Below, piece after piece: positions 51,894 through 58,770 of a stretch of 64,000 nt of DNA (positions within the stretch are counted from its first letter, which is position 1; every line of letters begins with the position of its first letter). Made by a program: the position numbers and the translations under genes. The DNA is from Candidatus Iainarchaeum sp. Its GTDB lineage: Archaea; Iainarchaeota; Iainarchaeia; Iainarchaeales; GCA-2688035. The notes under the pieces were generated by a model, which searched no databases, was not told the origin of the DNA, and saw nothing but the letters and a program-made list of their open reading frames with translations. The stretch is taken from the NCBI GenBank assembly GCA_017610205.1, contig JAFCCL010000002.1, forward strand, positions 1-64,000, written 5' to 3'.

Positions 51894-52136
51894 ATGACTC
51901 TAATTGAGCTACCAAATTATGTCTCCAAATTAAACGAAAAAATATTTATAGTAGGCTTTGACAAAATTCTCTTAGCCGAGCATAGAAAAACAGGAATTAC
52001 TTGTAAAGAAGCTGCTCGAAGATTAGAAACAACTCCAGCAACATATTCTCATTACCTGCACGGTCAAACCATTTGCTCGATAAAAATTTTAAAGAAGTTT
52101 TGTAAGTTGTACAATATAAATCTGTTTGATAGGATA
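51894..52136 (+). pseudogene. Homing endonuclease, N-terminal half (cut by IS200-like element)
   Basis: MTLIELPNYVSKLNEKIFIV leads into a helix-turn-helix, CKEAARRLETTPATYSHYLH with a Gly and IKILKKFCKLYNINLFDRI, the same N-terminal layout as the other two HTH-LAGLIDADG genes. TATA-like CTTTAAAAGG (51865-51874) is 25 nt before the ATG. The frame runs into the GC-rich left end of the inserted element; the matching C-terminal half is at 52781-53167. Confidence 0.65.
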
Positions 52137-52780
52137 GGGGGCTTCGCCCCCTATAACCCCCTTGCGCCTCGCTTCCCCGTCAAGCCCTCACTTGGGTTCG
52201 GGCTTGCCGTACCCCCGCTCGGCGCTTAAAACGCTGATATCAAAACAGTCCTGTCATCTATAACCTGCACATTGTGATGTTCCTGCTGGCTCAAAATATA
52301 ATCGTCTGCTTGTTCCATGTTCTGTATTCCTGTAGACTGATGATGTTCATAACCTGACCAGAAAGAACCACGAGGATATCGTTTCCTGAAACCAGGGTGA
52401 TTCTCAAACATCCTTTTTGCGCTTCTGGACTTCAACATTATCTCAGCAACCATGACACTATAACGCTTCGGAATATTCACCCTAAAATGAGAGTGATTGC
52501 CACCAAAACCAATCTCGCCAAACTCAAAGCCGTGAGCTTCAAACTCTCGAAAAGCAGCAATACAATTATCAATATGAGATTGCTTCCTGAAACACTGAAA
52601 AGCACACTTTGTTTTAAACATAAACGTAACCCAGTTGTTGCGAGTATCAACCTTTTCCTTTTTACAGCTAACGCTACTTAAAACATTCATCATAGTTAAT
52701 CGTCTCCTATCGCGCCATTTAAAGGACACCGCGTAAGCGGTGTCGCGCGCGATAGAAGAAAGAAAAAGATTCAAGGTTAA
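52137..52780 (-). mobile_element. IS200-like insertion sequence
   Basis: The element has subterminal hairpins at both ends instead of inverted repeats: GGGGGC-TTC-GCCCCC (52137-52151) and AAGCCC/GGGCTT (52182-52205) on the left; CTATCGCGC/GCGCGATAG (52707-52755) enclosing GACACCGC-GTAA-GCGGTGTC on the right. It carries tnpA only. IS200/IS605 elements insert without target duplication, and none is seen. Exact ends are uncertain by several bases. Confidence 0.75.
52226..52693 (-). CDS. tnpA: IS200-type Y1 transposase TnpA
   Basis: A 155-residue HUH-type Y1 transposase: NNWVTFMFKTKCAFQCF, the metal-binding GGNHSHFRVNIPKRYS, SRSAKRMFENHPGFRKRYPR with FWSGYEHH, and the catalytic Tyr in QADDYILSQQEH. 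Starts at the ATG 52693 (or 52690), with GGAG about 10 nt upstream; the longer open frame would run through the end hairpin. It appears intact, so the element could still be mobile. Confidence 0.85.
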   Translation of the reverse strand: MMNVLSSVSCKKEKVDTRNNWVTFMFKTKCAFQCFRKQSHIDNCIAAFREFEAHGFEFGEIGFGGNHSHFRVNIPKRYSVMVAEIMLKSRSAKRMFENHPGFRKRYPRGSFWSGYEHHQSTGIQNMEQADDYILSQQEHHNVQVIDDRTVLISAF

Positions 52781-53167
52781 AAAAATAACGACTGCAGGTC
52801 TTTCAGACCACGCAGTATTTTCTCAAATAAAAATGCGTTAAAATGTTACTTGGCTGGATTGTACGATGCAGATGGCACTATCCCAAAAACTCCAAAAAAA
52901 GCCAAGCAACTCTTCATAGACACCACTTTAAAGGATAAAGGATTCATAGAAGAGATTAAAGCAGCTCTACAAAAGTTTGACATCGAAACTCTCAAAATCT
53001 ATAAACGCTGTTCTACATCATTATCCAAAAATAATCCTTCAATTACATGGGAATTACGATTAAGACGAAAAGGATTCATTTTAAAGTTTTTGCAGGAAAT
53101 AAGTTTTTATCATCCAGATAAAGCAAAACGCGCGAAAGTCGTTAGAAAACTTTTGATGGATCCGTAG
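52781..53167 (+). pseudogene. Homing endonuclease, C-terminal half
   Basis: The frame is open from 52781 and contains a canonical motif, YLAGLYDADGTIPK, followed by KGFIEEIKAALQKFDIETLK and WELRLRRKGFILKFLQEISF. There is no normal start; it is the rest of the gene whose N-terminal half lies left of the IS200-like element. The last 10 bp overlap the 5' end of tRNA-Arg, so the endonuclease lay exactly against the tRNA. Confidence 0.75.
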
Positions 53168-53230
53168 CCTAGAGGATAGGGCGACTGCCTCCTAAGCAGT
53201 AGATCGAGGGTTCGATTCCCTCCGGGTCCG
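53158..53230 (+). tRNA. tRNA-Arg (CCU)
   Basis: A 73-nt cloverleaf: acceptor GGATCCG/CGGGTCC, discriminator G, anticodon stem-loop ACTGC-CTCCTAA-GCAGT (CCU), T-arm GAGGG-TTCGATT-CCCTC. Its first 10 nt encode the last codons of the homing-endonuclease remnant. Confidence 0.94.
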
Positions 53231-53287
53231 CTTTTATTTTTCTTAAATAGAAAGATTATTAAATAAAAAAAAAACATTTTATAACAA

Positions 53288-53758
53288 ATGGCATTTGCTA
53301 TTCTTTATTCAAATGTATCTCTGGCAGTTGGATTGATTGTTCTGTTAGTTGGATTTGTATTGTCGCTTATCATATCGATTGCATCAATATTTGTATTGGA
53401 ACGAGTGTGTAAAAACCTCAAAAGAAGCACTATTGGAGTTTATGCAATTGTACTTTTAGCAATTCTTTTGTTTTTGACTACGGCACCGTTTGGATTTTAT
53501 TTAGGAGTCTTTCTTTTACCCCCAACTATTGTGAGTTTAAACAAGGCAGTAAAACTTGAAAAAATTCCTTTTTGGTTAAAATCTGGTTTAATTTCATTAG
53601 TACTTTCTTTTCTTAGCATATTAATTCCGCTACTTGGCACAGACTTAAGCAATTGGCAAAATTTTGCATACAGTATTGGACCAAGGTTACTGATAGTAGC
53701 CTATTGGACAATTTTGTTTGCTGTTTTAGGAAAGGTATTTGAAAAAAGAATGAAATAA
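53288..53758 (+). CDS. Four-helix membrane protein
   Basis: A 156-residue protein with four or five hydrophobic helices and few charged residues outside a basic loop (RVCKNLKRS). No family is recognised. A TATA-like run (TTATTAAATAAAA, near 53257) is close upstream, so the transcript is nearly leaderless. Confidence 0.6.
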   Translation: MAFAILYSNVSLAVGLIVLLVGFVLSLIISIASIFVLERVCKNLKRSTIGVYAIVLLAILLFLTTAPFGFYLGVFLLPPTIVSLNKAVKLEKIPFWLKSGLISLVLSFLSILIPLLGTDLSNWQNFAYSIGPRLLIVAYWTILFAVLGKVFEKRMK

Positions 53759-53889
53759 TAGTTGGCAGGAAATAGTTGATAAATCTGCTAAAATAAAAAT
53801 ACTCGGCAAAGACCTTAAAAAATCAGAAATTATAGGACAATTGACGAAAGCCTTTTAAGCCTGTTTTGTCTAATTCTTTTTGAAGGTTT

Positions 53890-54603
53890 ATGGTTGAAAA
53901 ACTAAGAAATACTATTGCAGGGGAAATCTGCCTAAGCAAGGATCCTGGCGGCAGCATGAAGAAATGGCGCGAAATTTTTGGAATTTCACAAACAGAACTT
54001 GCCAACAAGCTTCATATTACAAGCAGTACAATTTCAGATTACGAGGGCGGCAGGAGAAAAAGCCCAGGGATTGGAGTTGTGGCAAGATTTGTTGAAACCC
54101 TTATTGAAATTGATTCAGGAAGAGGCGGTAAAGTAGTAAAGCAGCTTGAAAAAGATTTTAAACCAGAAACAGAGGCTTTTGAAGCGCACGAATTCTTTTC
54201 AGCAATGAAAGGCGGCGAATTTATGAAAAAAATAAGCGGAACCTGTGTTGCAAATCCTTCAAAGTTGAAAGAAACACGAATTTATGGTTACAGCCTTATT
54301 GACAGCATGAAAGTAATTTTGGATGTGCCAGTTCACGAATATATGCGAATTTATGGAAAAACTCCTGAAAGGGCCTTGATTTTTAGATTTGTTGGAAACG
54401 GAAGAAGTCCAATGATTGCTGTTAAAATTGGAAGATTTAGCACAGATATGAAGCCGTCAATTGTTGTATTGCACGGCAAAATGGATACAAAAAATGTTGA
54501 CCCAATTGCAAGAAAGATTGCTGAATCAGAAAAGATTCCACTAATTGTAACACAAAAAAGTGTTGAAGAAATAAAAACAGAATTGAAAAAGTTTGAAAGC
54601 TGA
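53890..54603 (+). CDS. Archaeal XRE-type regulator (COG1709-like)
   Basis: A helix-turn-helix of the Cro/XRE type (REIFGISQTELANKLHITSS, TISDYEGGRRKSPG) at residues 27-60, followed by a roughly 150-residue archaeal domain with YMRIYGKTPERALIFRFVGN and PSIVVLHGKMDTKNVDP. This matches a conserved archaeal transcription-factor family. The ligand is unknown. It converges with the NMD3 gene. Confidence 0.85.
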   Translation: MVEKLRNTIAGEICLSKDPGGSMKKWREIFGISQTELANKLHITSSTISDYEGGRRKSPGIGVVARFVETLIEIDSGRGGKVVKQLEKDFKPETEAFEAHEFFSAMKGGEFMKKISGTCVANPSKLKETRIYGYSLIDSMKVILDVPVHEYMRIYGKTPERALIFRFVGNGRSPMIAVKIGRFSTDMKPSIVVLHGKMDTKNVDPIARKIAESEKIPLIVTQKSVEEIKTELKKFES

Positions 54604-54608
54604 AATTG

Positions 54609-55313
54609 CTATACCCTTACAAGAAAAGTAAACCTGTATTTTTCATTGCCTGATTTGTCAACACCGTTTAGTACGCTTGAACTCTTTGTTTCTGCATTAA
54701 ATTTGGCTTTCATTTGCCTTACTGCATTCTGAGCAGCCTTTTTGCTTCCAACTTTTAAATCAAAACCCTCTCTTTTTTCAGAAACGTCGATTACTGCAGC
54801 AAGGCTGTCTTTTGAATGCATTGCTTCAACAAAATCGATTAGTTTTGGAAGCAATTCCTTGAGTTTTTTTTTATCGCTATCTTTTGACCTTAGTTGAATT
54901 ATTGCTTCATGATACTGACTTGACAGACGCATGCAAGGGTCACATTGAACAAACTCTGGTTCAAGTAAGACTGTTTCTTCAAAGAAAAGGGAAACATCAT
55001 CAATTGTTCCTTTTACCAGAACCTTTGCAGAAAACACCCCTTTAGAGGCCTGTGAAACTTTTACATCCACTGCCTCATTTTCTAAATCTTTTACCTTTAC
55101 TTTTTTTTTAACAATCAAGGAAAGCTTTTCTTCGGTTGGCACAACCATTTTTCCAAAAAGCCTGGTTTTTCCGCATGTTCTGCATTGCTCAAAAGAAATA
55201 GTTTCAGGAATTTCAACAAGCTTGTGCTTTTTTAAAAAGCATTCTTCACAAAGCCCTTTGATAAAATGCCCTTTTTCCTTTCCGCACAAAGGGCAAAAAT
55301 TTTCATCTTTCAT
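54609..55313 (-). CDS. NMD3-family ribosome-associated protein
   Basis: Zinc-binding N-terminus with four CXXC pairs (FCPLCGKEKG, LCEECF, QCRTCGKTR, QCDPCMRLSSQYHEAIIQLR) and an eIF5A-like beta domain, as in archaeal homologs of eukaryal Nmd3, the 60S export adaptor. In archaea it is thought to bind the large subunit. Length 234 is shorter than many relatives. It overlaps no neighbour but follows the membrane gene by 4 nt. Confidence 0.9.
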   Translation of the reverse strand: MKDENFCPLCGKEKGHFIKGLCEECFLKKHKLVEIPETISFEQCRTCGKTRLFGKMVVPTEEKLSLIVKKKVKVKDLENEAVDVKVSQASKGVFSAKVLVKGTIDDVSLFFEETVLLEPEFVQCDPCMRLSSQYHEAIIQLRSKDSDKKKLKELLPKLIDFVEAMHSKDSLAAVIDVSEKREGFDLKVGSKKAAQNAVRQMKAKFNAETKSSSVLNGVDKSGNEKYRFTFLVRV

Positions 55314-55317
55314 TTAA

Positions 55318-56148
55318 TCATCTCTTAAAAAAGACCTTTTTTTCAAAGTGAAAGTAAAAAACTGCATTCAAAACATACTGGTATGTAACAAAAATTGCTA
55401 TAAGAAACCTTGTTATAATAAGCAGTGAAAAAAATACAAGTGTCAGTACTAAATTTGAAGACGGGTCAGAAAGCAGCACTTGGTTTGAGAAAAAAAAGCT
55501 TAGCCCTGATACAAGAATGGATATTATAATTGCCTTTAATACATCGCTTTTGTGTTTTAGAGAAGTTCTAACCATTTCATTTAATGTTTTTGAAATATTT
55601 AGCTTTTCAATACTGCTTACAGGATAGAGAAGATAGAACAAAAGCAGTATTACAAAGAATGCTATAAGCATCATAAAGGCAAAAATATAAAACATTAAAT
55701 CATTTCCTTTTTGCCAGAAATCCAGAGTAATAAATCCAAGCGGAACAGTTGTGCCAAAAAAAAGAATTGAAAAAATTACAACTGAAGAAAAAATTGTCCC
55801 AAAACGCTTTAGTACTACAAGAAATGACTGTCTAAAATTAACTTTTTTCTTTTTATAAAATTGTTCAATCATTACAGGATACATTGGATTTACCAAAACA
55901 TAGTCAATAAAATAAATTATTGGAGTGTAAACTATGAGAAAAATCAACTGCATTAAAAGCAATCTTAATTCTTCAGGGGTTTTGCTTAAAATTATTTCAG
56001 GAGACACCAGATTAAGGTTGATTAGCAGCATTGTGATAAGAATAATTATTGGAAGCATAAGAAATGAAATTAGTATTTTTGGAATAAAGAGCTTTGGGCA
56101 TTTTTTTAAGAGAATAAAACTGTCAACTAATACTCTTGCAAAGCTCAT
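55318..56148 (-). CDS. Six-helix membrane protein
   Basis: A 276-residue protein with about six long hydrophobic segments; the pattern resembles DUF4013-like archaeal membrane proteins. The gene is packed between the beta-CASP nuclease (6 nt upstream) and NMD3 (4 nt downstream), giving one minus-strand run. Function unknown. Confidence 0.65.
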   Translation of the reverse strand: MSFARVLVDSFILLKKCPKLFIPKILISFLMLPIIILITMLLINLNLVSPEIILSKTPEELRLLLMQLIFLIVYTPIIYFIDYVLVNPMYPVMIEQFYKKKKVNFRQSFLVVLKRFGTIFSSVVIFSILFFGTTVPLGFITLDFWQKGNDLMFYIFAFMMLIAFFVILLLFYLLYPVSSIEKLNISKTLNEMVRTSLKHKSDVLKAIIISILVSGLSFFFSNQVLLSDPSSNLVLTLVFFSLLIITRFLIAIFVTYQYVLNAVFYFHFEKKVFFKR

Positions 56149-56154
56149 TTTTTA

Positions 56155-57429
56155 TCAATCCAAAACAATTTTTTTACCAAGCTCAGGAACCAATGTTTCA
56201 ATGCCGGTATCTTCTTCAATTTTTTTCTTAAACACCTGTATTACTTCAGGGTCTCCGTGAACCAAAAGAACTTTTTCAGGACCCCAGTGTGAAATCGCTT
56301 TTATCATTTCCTGCTGTGAAGCATGTGCTGAAAAATCAAACTTTTCTACCTTTCCTTTAACTTCATAATTTTTTCCATCTATATCAATCTTCCCTGTTTC
56401 CATAAGCGTTCTTCCTGCTGTCCCCTCAACCTGATATCCTGTAAGAAAAACATTGCTTTTTTCGTCCTTGTAAATGGTTTTTAGATAATTCAATGCAGGC
56501 CCTCCTTGAAGCATTCCTGCAGTTGTAACAATAACACTTGGCTGCTTTAATGCCTTTTTTCTGTCCCCATTATTTCTTATCCAATGGGTTTTTTCCAAAG
56601 CCTTTTTTAAAAACCTTGGATTTTTAAGAAATTTGGGAAACATTGTTGTTGCCCTCGCAACCTTTTGACCCATTCCATCAAGATAAATTGGAGCATTTAT
56701 TTTATATCCATGCAATATATCAATTAATTCCTGGCTTCTTCCAACAGCAAAAGCAGGAACAAGAGCTGTTCCACCATTGTCAAGCGTATCCTGAACCTCT
56801 TCAATAAAAATTTTTTCACATTCCTTTCTTGGAGGATGATTTCTGTCACCATATGTTGATTCAATTGCAAGATAGTCAACATTTCCAACGTCAAGATCAG
56901 CTCCCTTAAAAAGCCTTGTTTCCTCAACTTTGAAGTCACCGGTGTAAAGGAAGTTTTTTTCTCCGATTGAAAGCTTTGGCATTGCAGAACCCAAAATATG
57001 CCCGGCATCAAAAAACTGCATTGAACAATTTTTGGTAATGTGCAAAACCCTTCGGTAATCAACAGGAAAAGTATATTTTGAAGCCTCTTCTATTTCATTT
57101 TTTGAAAAAGAAATGTCTTCTCCTTCAAGACCTGCAATTTTAATGGTATCAAACCACAATATTTTGCTTAGTTCCAAAGTGGGTGCCGACATATAGGAAA
57201 GAATGCTCGAATTTACAAAAAGATCGGGCAATGCACCACTGTGGTCAAGATGCGCATGGCTAATCACAACAGCGTCAAGGTTTGTTTCAACAGGCAAAGG
57301 ATACTCAGAACCTACGGGAGAAAGCTTTATGCCTCTGTCAAGAACAATCTTTTCGCCAAAATCGAGGAGGAAACTGCTTCGCCCTACTTCATTACAGCCA
57401 CCTAATCCGGTAAAAGATATGTTTGCCAT
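56155..57429 (-). CDS. Archaeal CPSF-like beta-CASP ribonuclease
   Basis: A 424-residue MBL/beta-CASP nuclease without KH domains (aCPSF2 type): VVISHAHLDHSGALPDLF, FDAGHILGSAMPKL, YTGDFKVEETRLF, IESTYGDRNHPPRK, VPAFAVGRSQELIDIL, TTAGMLQGGPALNY, FSAHASQQEM and LLVHGD are all present in order. It cleaves or trims RNA 3' ends, as in mRNA turnover and transcription termination. First gene of a packed run with the membrane protein and NMD3. Confidence 0.93.
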   Translation of the reverse strand: MANISFTGLGGCNEVGRSSFLLDFGEKIVLDRGIKLSPVGSEYPLPVETNLDAVVISHAHLDHSGALPDLFVNSSILSYMSAPTLELSKILWFDTIKIAGLEGEDISFSKNEIEEASKYTFPVDYRRVLHITKNCSMQFFDAGHILGSAMPKLSIGEKNFLYTGDFKVEETRLFKGADLDVGNVDYLAIESTYGDRNHPPRKECEKIFIEEVQDTLDNGGTALVPAFAVGRSQELIDILHGYKINAPIYLDGMGQKVARATTMFPKFLKNPRFLKKALEKTHWIRNNGDRKKALKQPSVIVTTAGMLQGGPALNYLKTIYKDEKSNVFLTGYQVEGTAGRTLMETGKIDIDGKNYEVKGKVEKFDFSAHASQQEMIKAISHWGPEKVLLVHGDPEVIQVFKKKIEEDTGIETLVPELGKKIVLD

Positions 57430-57454
57430 CCTAAATCATTCAAAAAAAGAGACG

Positions 57455-57649
57455 TTACTCTTTTACAACAATTGCTTTTTGCGGGCAGCTTGCTTCACAC
57501 GCCCTGCATTGAATGCAGGAATCAGGATCTTTTACAATCGACTTTCCGCCCTCTATTTCAAAAACATCTACAGGGCAAACATCCTTGCATGTTCCGCAAC
57601 CAGTACATTTTTTTTTGTCAACATAAGGTTTTTCAGCCAAATTAACCAC
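57455..57649 (-). CDS. 2[4Fe-4S] ferredoxin
   Basis: A 64-residue electron carrier with CTGCGTCKDVCP and CIQCRACEASCP, the two cluster motifs. It is the last gene of the ribonucleotide-reductase run, 6 nt after the DUF1858 gene, and could feed electrons to NrdG. Confidence 0.93.
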   Translation of the reverse strand: MVNLAEKPYVDKKKCTGCGTCKDVCPVDVFEIEGGKSIVKDPDSCIQCRACEASCPQKAIVVKE

Positions 57650-57655
57650 CTCGTT

Positions 57656-57874
57656 TTAATCCTTTTTTTCAATTGCTTTGTTCATTTCAGCCAACAATTT
57701 TTCAAGGGTTTCTTCACTCATCCGATGCGCTTTAGCACCCTGTTCAAGGGTTTCATATGCAGCAATATGGCAACCAGCACAATGCAAATCAAATTTTAGC
57801 ATTAGTGGAACTGTTTCAGGAAATTTTGCAACTACATCGCCTAAGGTCATATCCTTTGAAATCTTTTCAGCCAT
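57656..57874 (-). CDS. DUF1858-family redox disulfide protein
   Basis: A 72-residue protein: TLGDVVAKFPETVPLMLKFD then LHCAGCHIAAYETLEQGAK matches DUF1858 proteins, whose CXXC pair is thought to act in redox or iron-sulfur handling and which often accompany hybrid-cluster or anaerobic enzymes. ATG 57874 is chosen over one 18 nt upstream. Between nrdG and the ferredoxin gene it may serve the anaerobic reductase system. Confidence 0.85.
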   Translation of the reverse strand: MAEKISKDMTLGDVVAKFPETVPLMLKFDLHCAGCHIAAYETLEQGAKAHRMSEETLEKLLAEMNKAIEKKD

Positions 57875-57900
57875 GTTATGAAAAGAATGCAAAAAGTCTT

Positions 57901-58602
57901 TTAAATCCTCCTTACACCAACTTTGTCAAAAAAAGGCTTTAAGGTTTTTGCAAAATTTTCCAGCTCTTCAACAGAAAAAGAACCGGTCCCCTGCAATTTG
58001 GAATCAAGCAAATCAATATTTGAATTGAACTGCTGTAAGAAAAAAAGCTTGCTTCCCTTAAGCCATTGCCCAATTTCCAAAACATCCTGTTCTTGATGGA
58101 TTTTTGGAACAAGCGTGGTTCTAAATTCATAATCAATTCCTGATTTTCTTATTAGAGAAATACTTTCCTCAATTTTTTTCAAATCAACTTTTACTCCTGC
58201 TGCCGTTTCATATTCTTTTTTTGAAGATTTTATATCCATTGAAATGTAATCCAAAAGATTTTTTTTCAAAAGAATTTTTAGCATTTCCGGAACCGTGCCA
58301 TTTGTATCAAGTTTTGACAAAAATCCAAGAGCTTTTGTTTTTTCAAGAAACAAAGGCAGGTCTTTGTGCAGGGTTGGTTCTCCACCAGTAATGCAAACAC
58401 CGTCCAAAAAACCCTTGCGTTCTTTGAAGAAGTCAAAAACTTCAGCTTCAGTTATTTCAACACCTGTGTCTTCGTCAAAAACAAGCTGTTTGTTGTAACA
58501 AAAAGGGCACCTGAAATTACACTTTGGCAAAAAAAGAGTGCAGGCAACTTTGCCTGGAAAATCTATCAAAGTTGTTTTTTGAATTCCTTTGAAAATAATC
58601 AA
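57901..58602 (-). CDS. nrdG: Anaerobic ribonucleotide reductase activase (radical SAM)
   Basis: Radical-SAM enzyme that installs the glycyl radical. LPKCNFRCPFCYNKQLVF gives the cluster motif, VCITGGEPTLHKDLP the SAM-binding part, and LDTNGT and YISMDIKSS follow. At 233 residues it resembles the PflA-like archaeal activases. TTG start at 58602 with GGTGGT 6 nt upstream. It follows the small glycyl-radical gene by 21 nt, placing activase and radical carrier side by side. Confidence 0.92.
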   Translation of the reverse strand: MIIFKGIQKTTLIDFPGKVACTLFLPKCNFRCPFCYNKQLVFDEDTGVEITEAEVFDFFKERKGFLDGVCITGGEPTLHKDLPLFLEKTKALGFLSKLDTNGTVPEMLKILLKKNLLDYISMDIKSSKKEYETAAGVKVDLKKIEESISLIRKSGIDYEFRTTLVPKIHQEQDVLEIGQWLKGSKLFFLQQFNSNIDLLDSKLQGTGSFSVEELENFAKTLKPFFDKVGVRRI

Positions 58603-58623
58603 GGTAATACCACCGTAATTTTA

Positions 58624-58770
58624 TTAATCACATTTTTCCAGGGCTTTTTTTGTATCATAGGTTTTTCTTTCAGCAAATTCTTCTTTCTTTCCGTCATTCC
58701 AATTGTTAACAGGGCGAAGATAACCAACAATTCTACTGTAAACTTCACACTGTGCATTACATTTTGACAT
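58624..58770 (-). CDS. Separate glycyl-radical segment of anaerobic ribonucleotide reductase
   Basis: A 48-residue protein with CEVYSRIVGYLRPVNNWNDG and KKEEFAERKTYD, which is the C-terminal glycyl-radical motif normally fused to NrdD; the radical Gly is residue 16. Cys4 and Cys8 correspond to half of the NrdD C-terminal zinc site. GGAGGTT (58778-58784) precedes the ATG by 7 nt, so it is translated on its own. The start overlaps the 3' end of the large subunit by 14 nt in another frame. It likely docks into the large subunit and receives the radical from NrdG. Confidence 0.85.
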   Translation of the reverse strand: MSKCNAQCEVYSRIVGYLRPVNNWNDGKKEEFAERKTYDTKKALEKCD

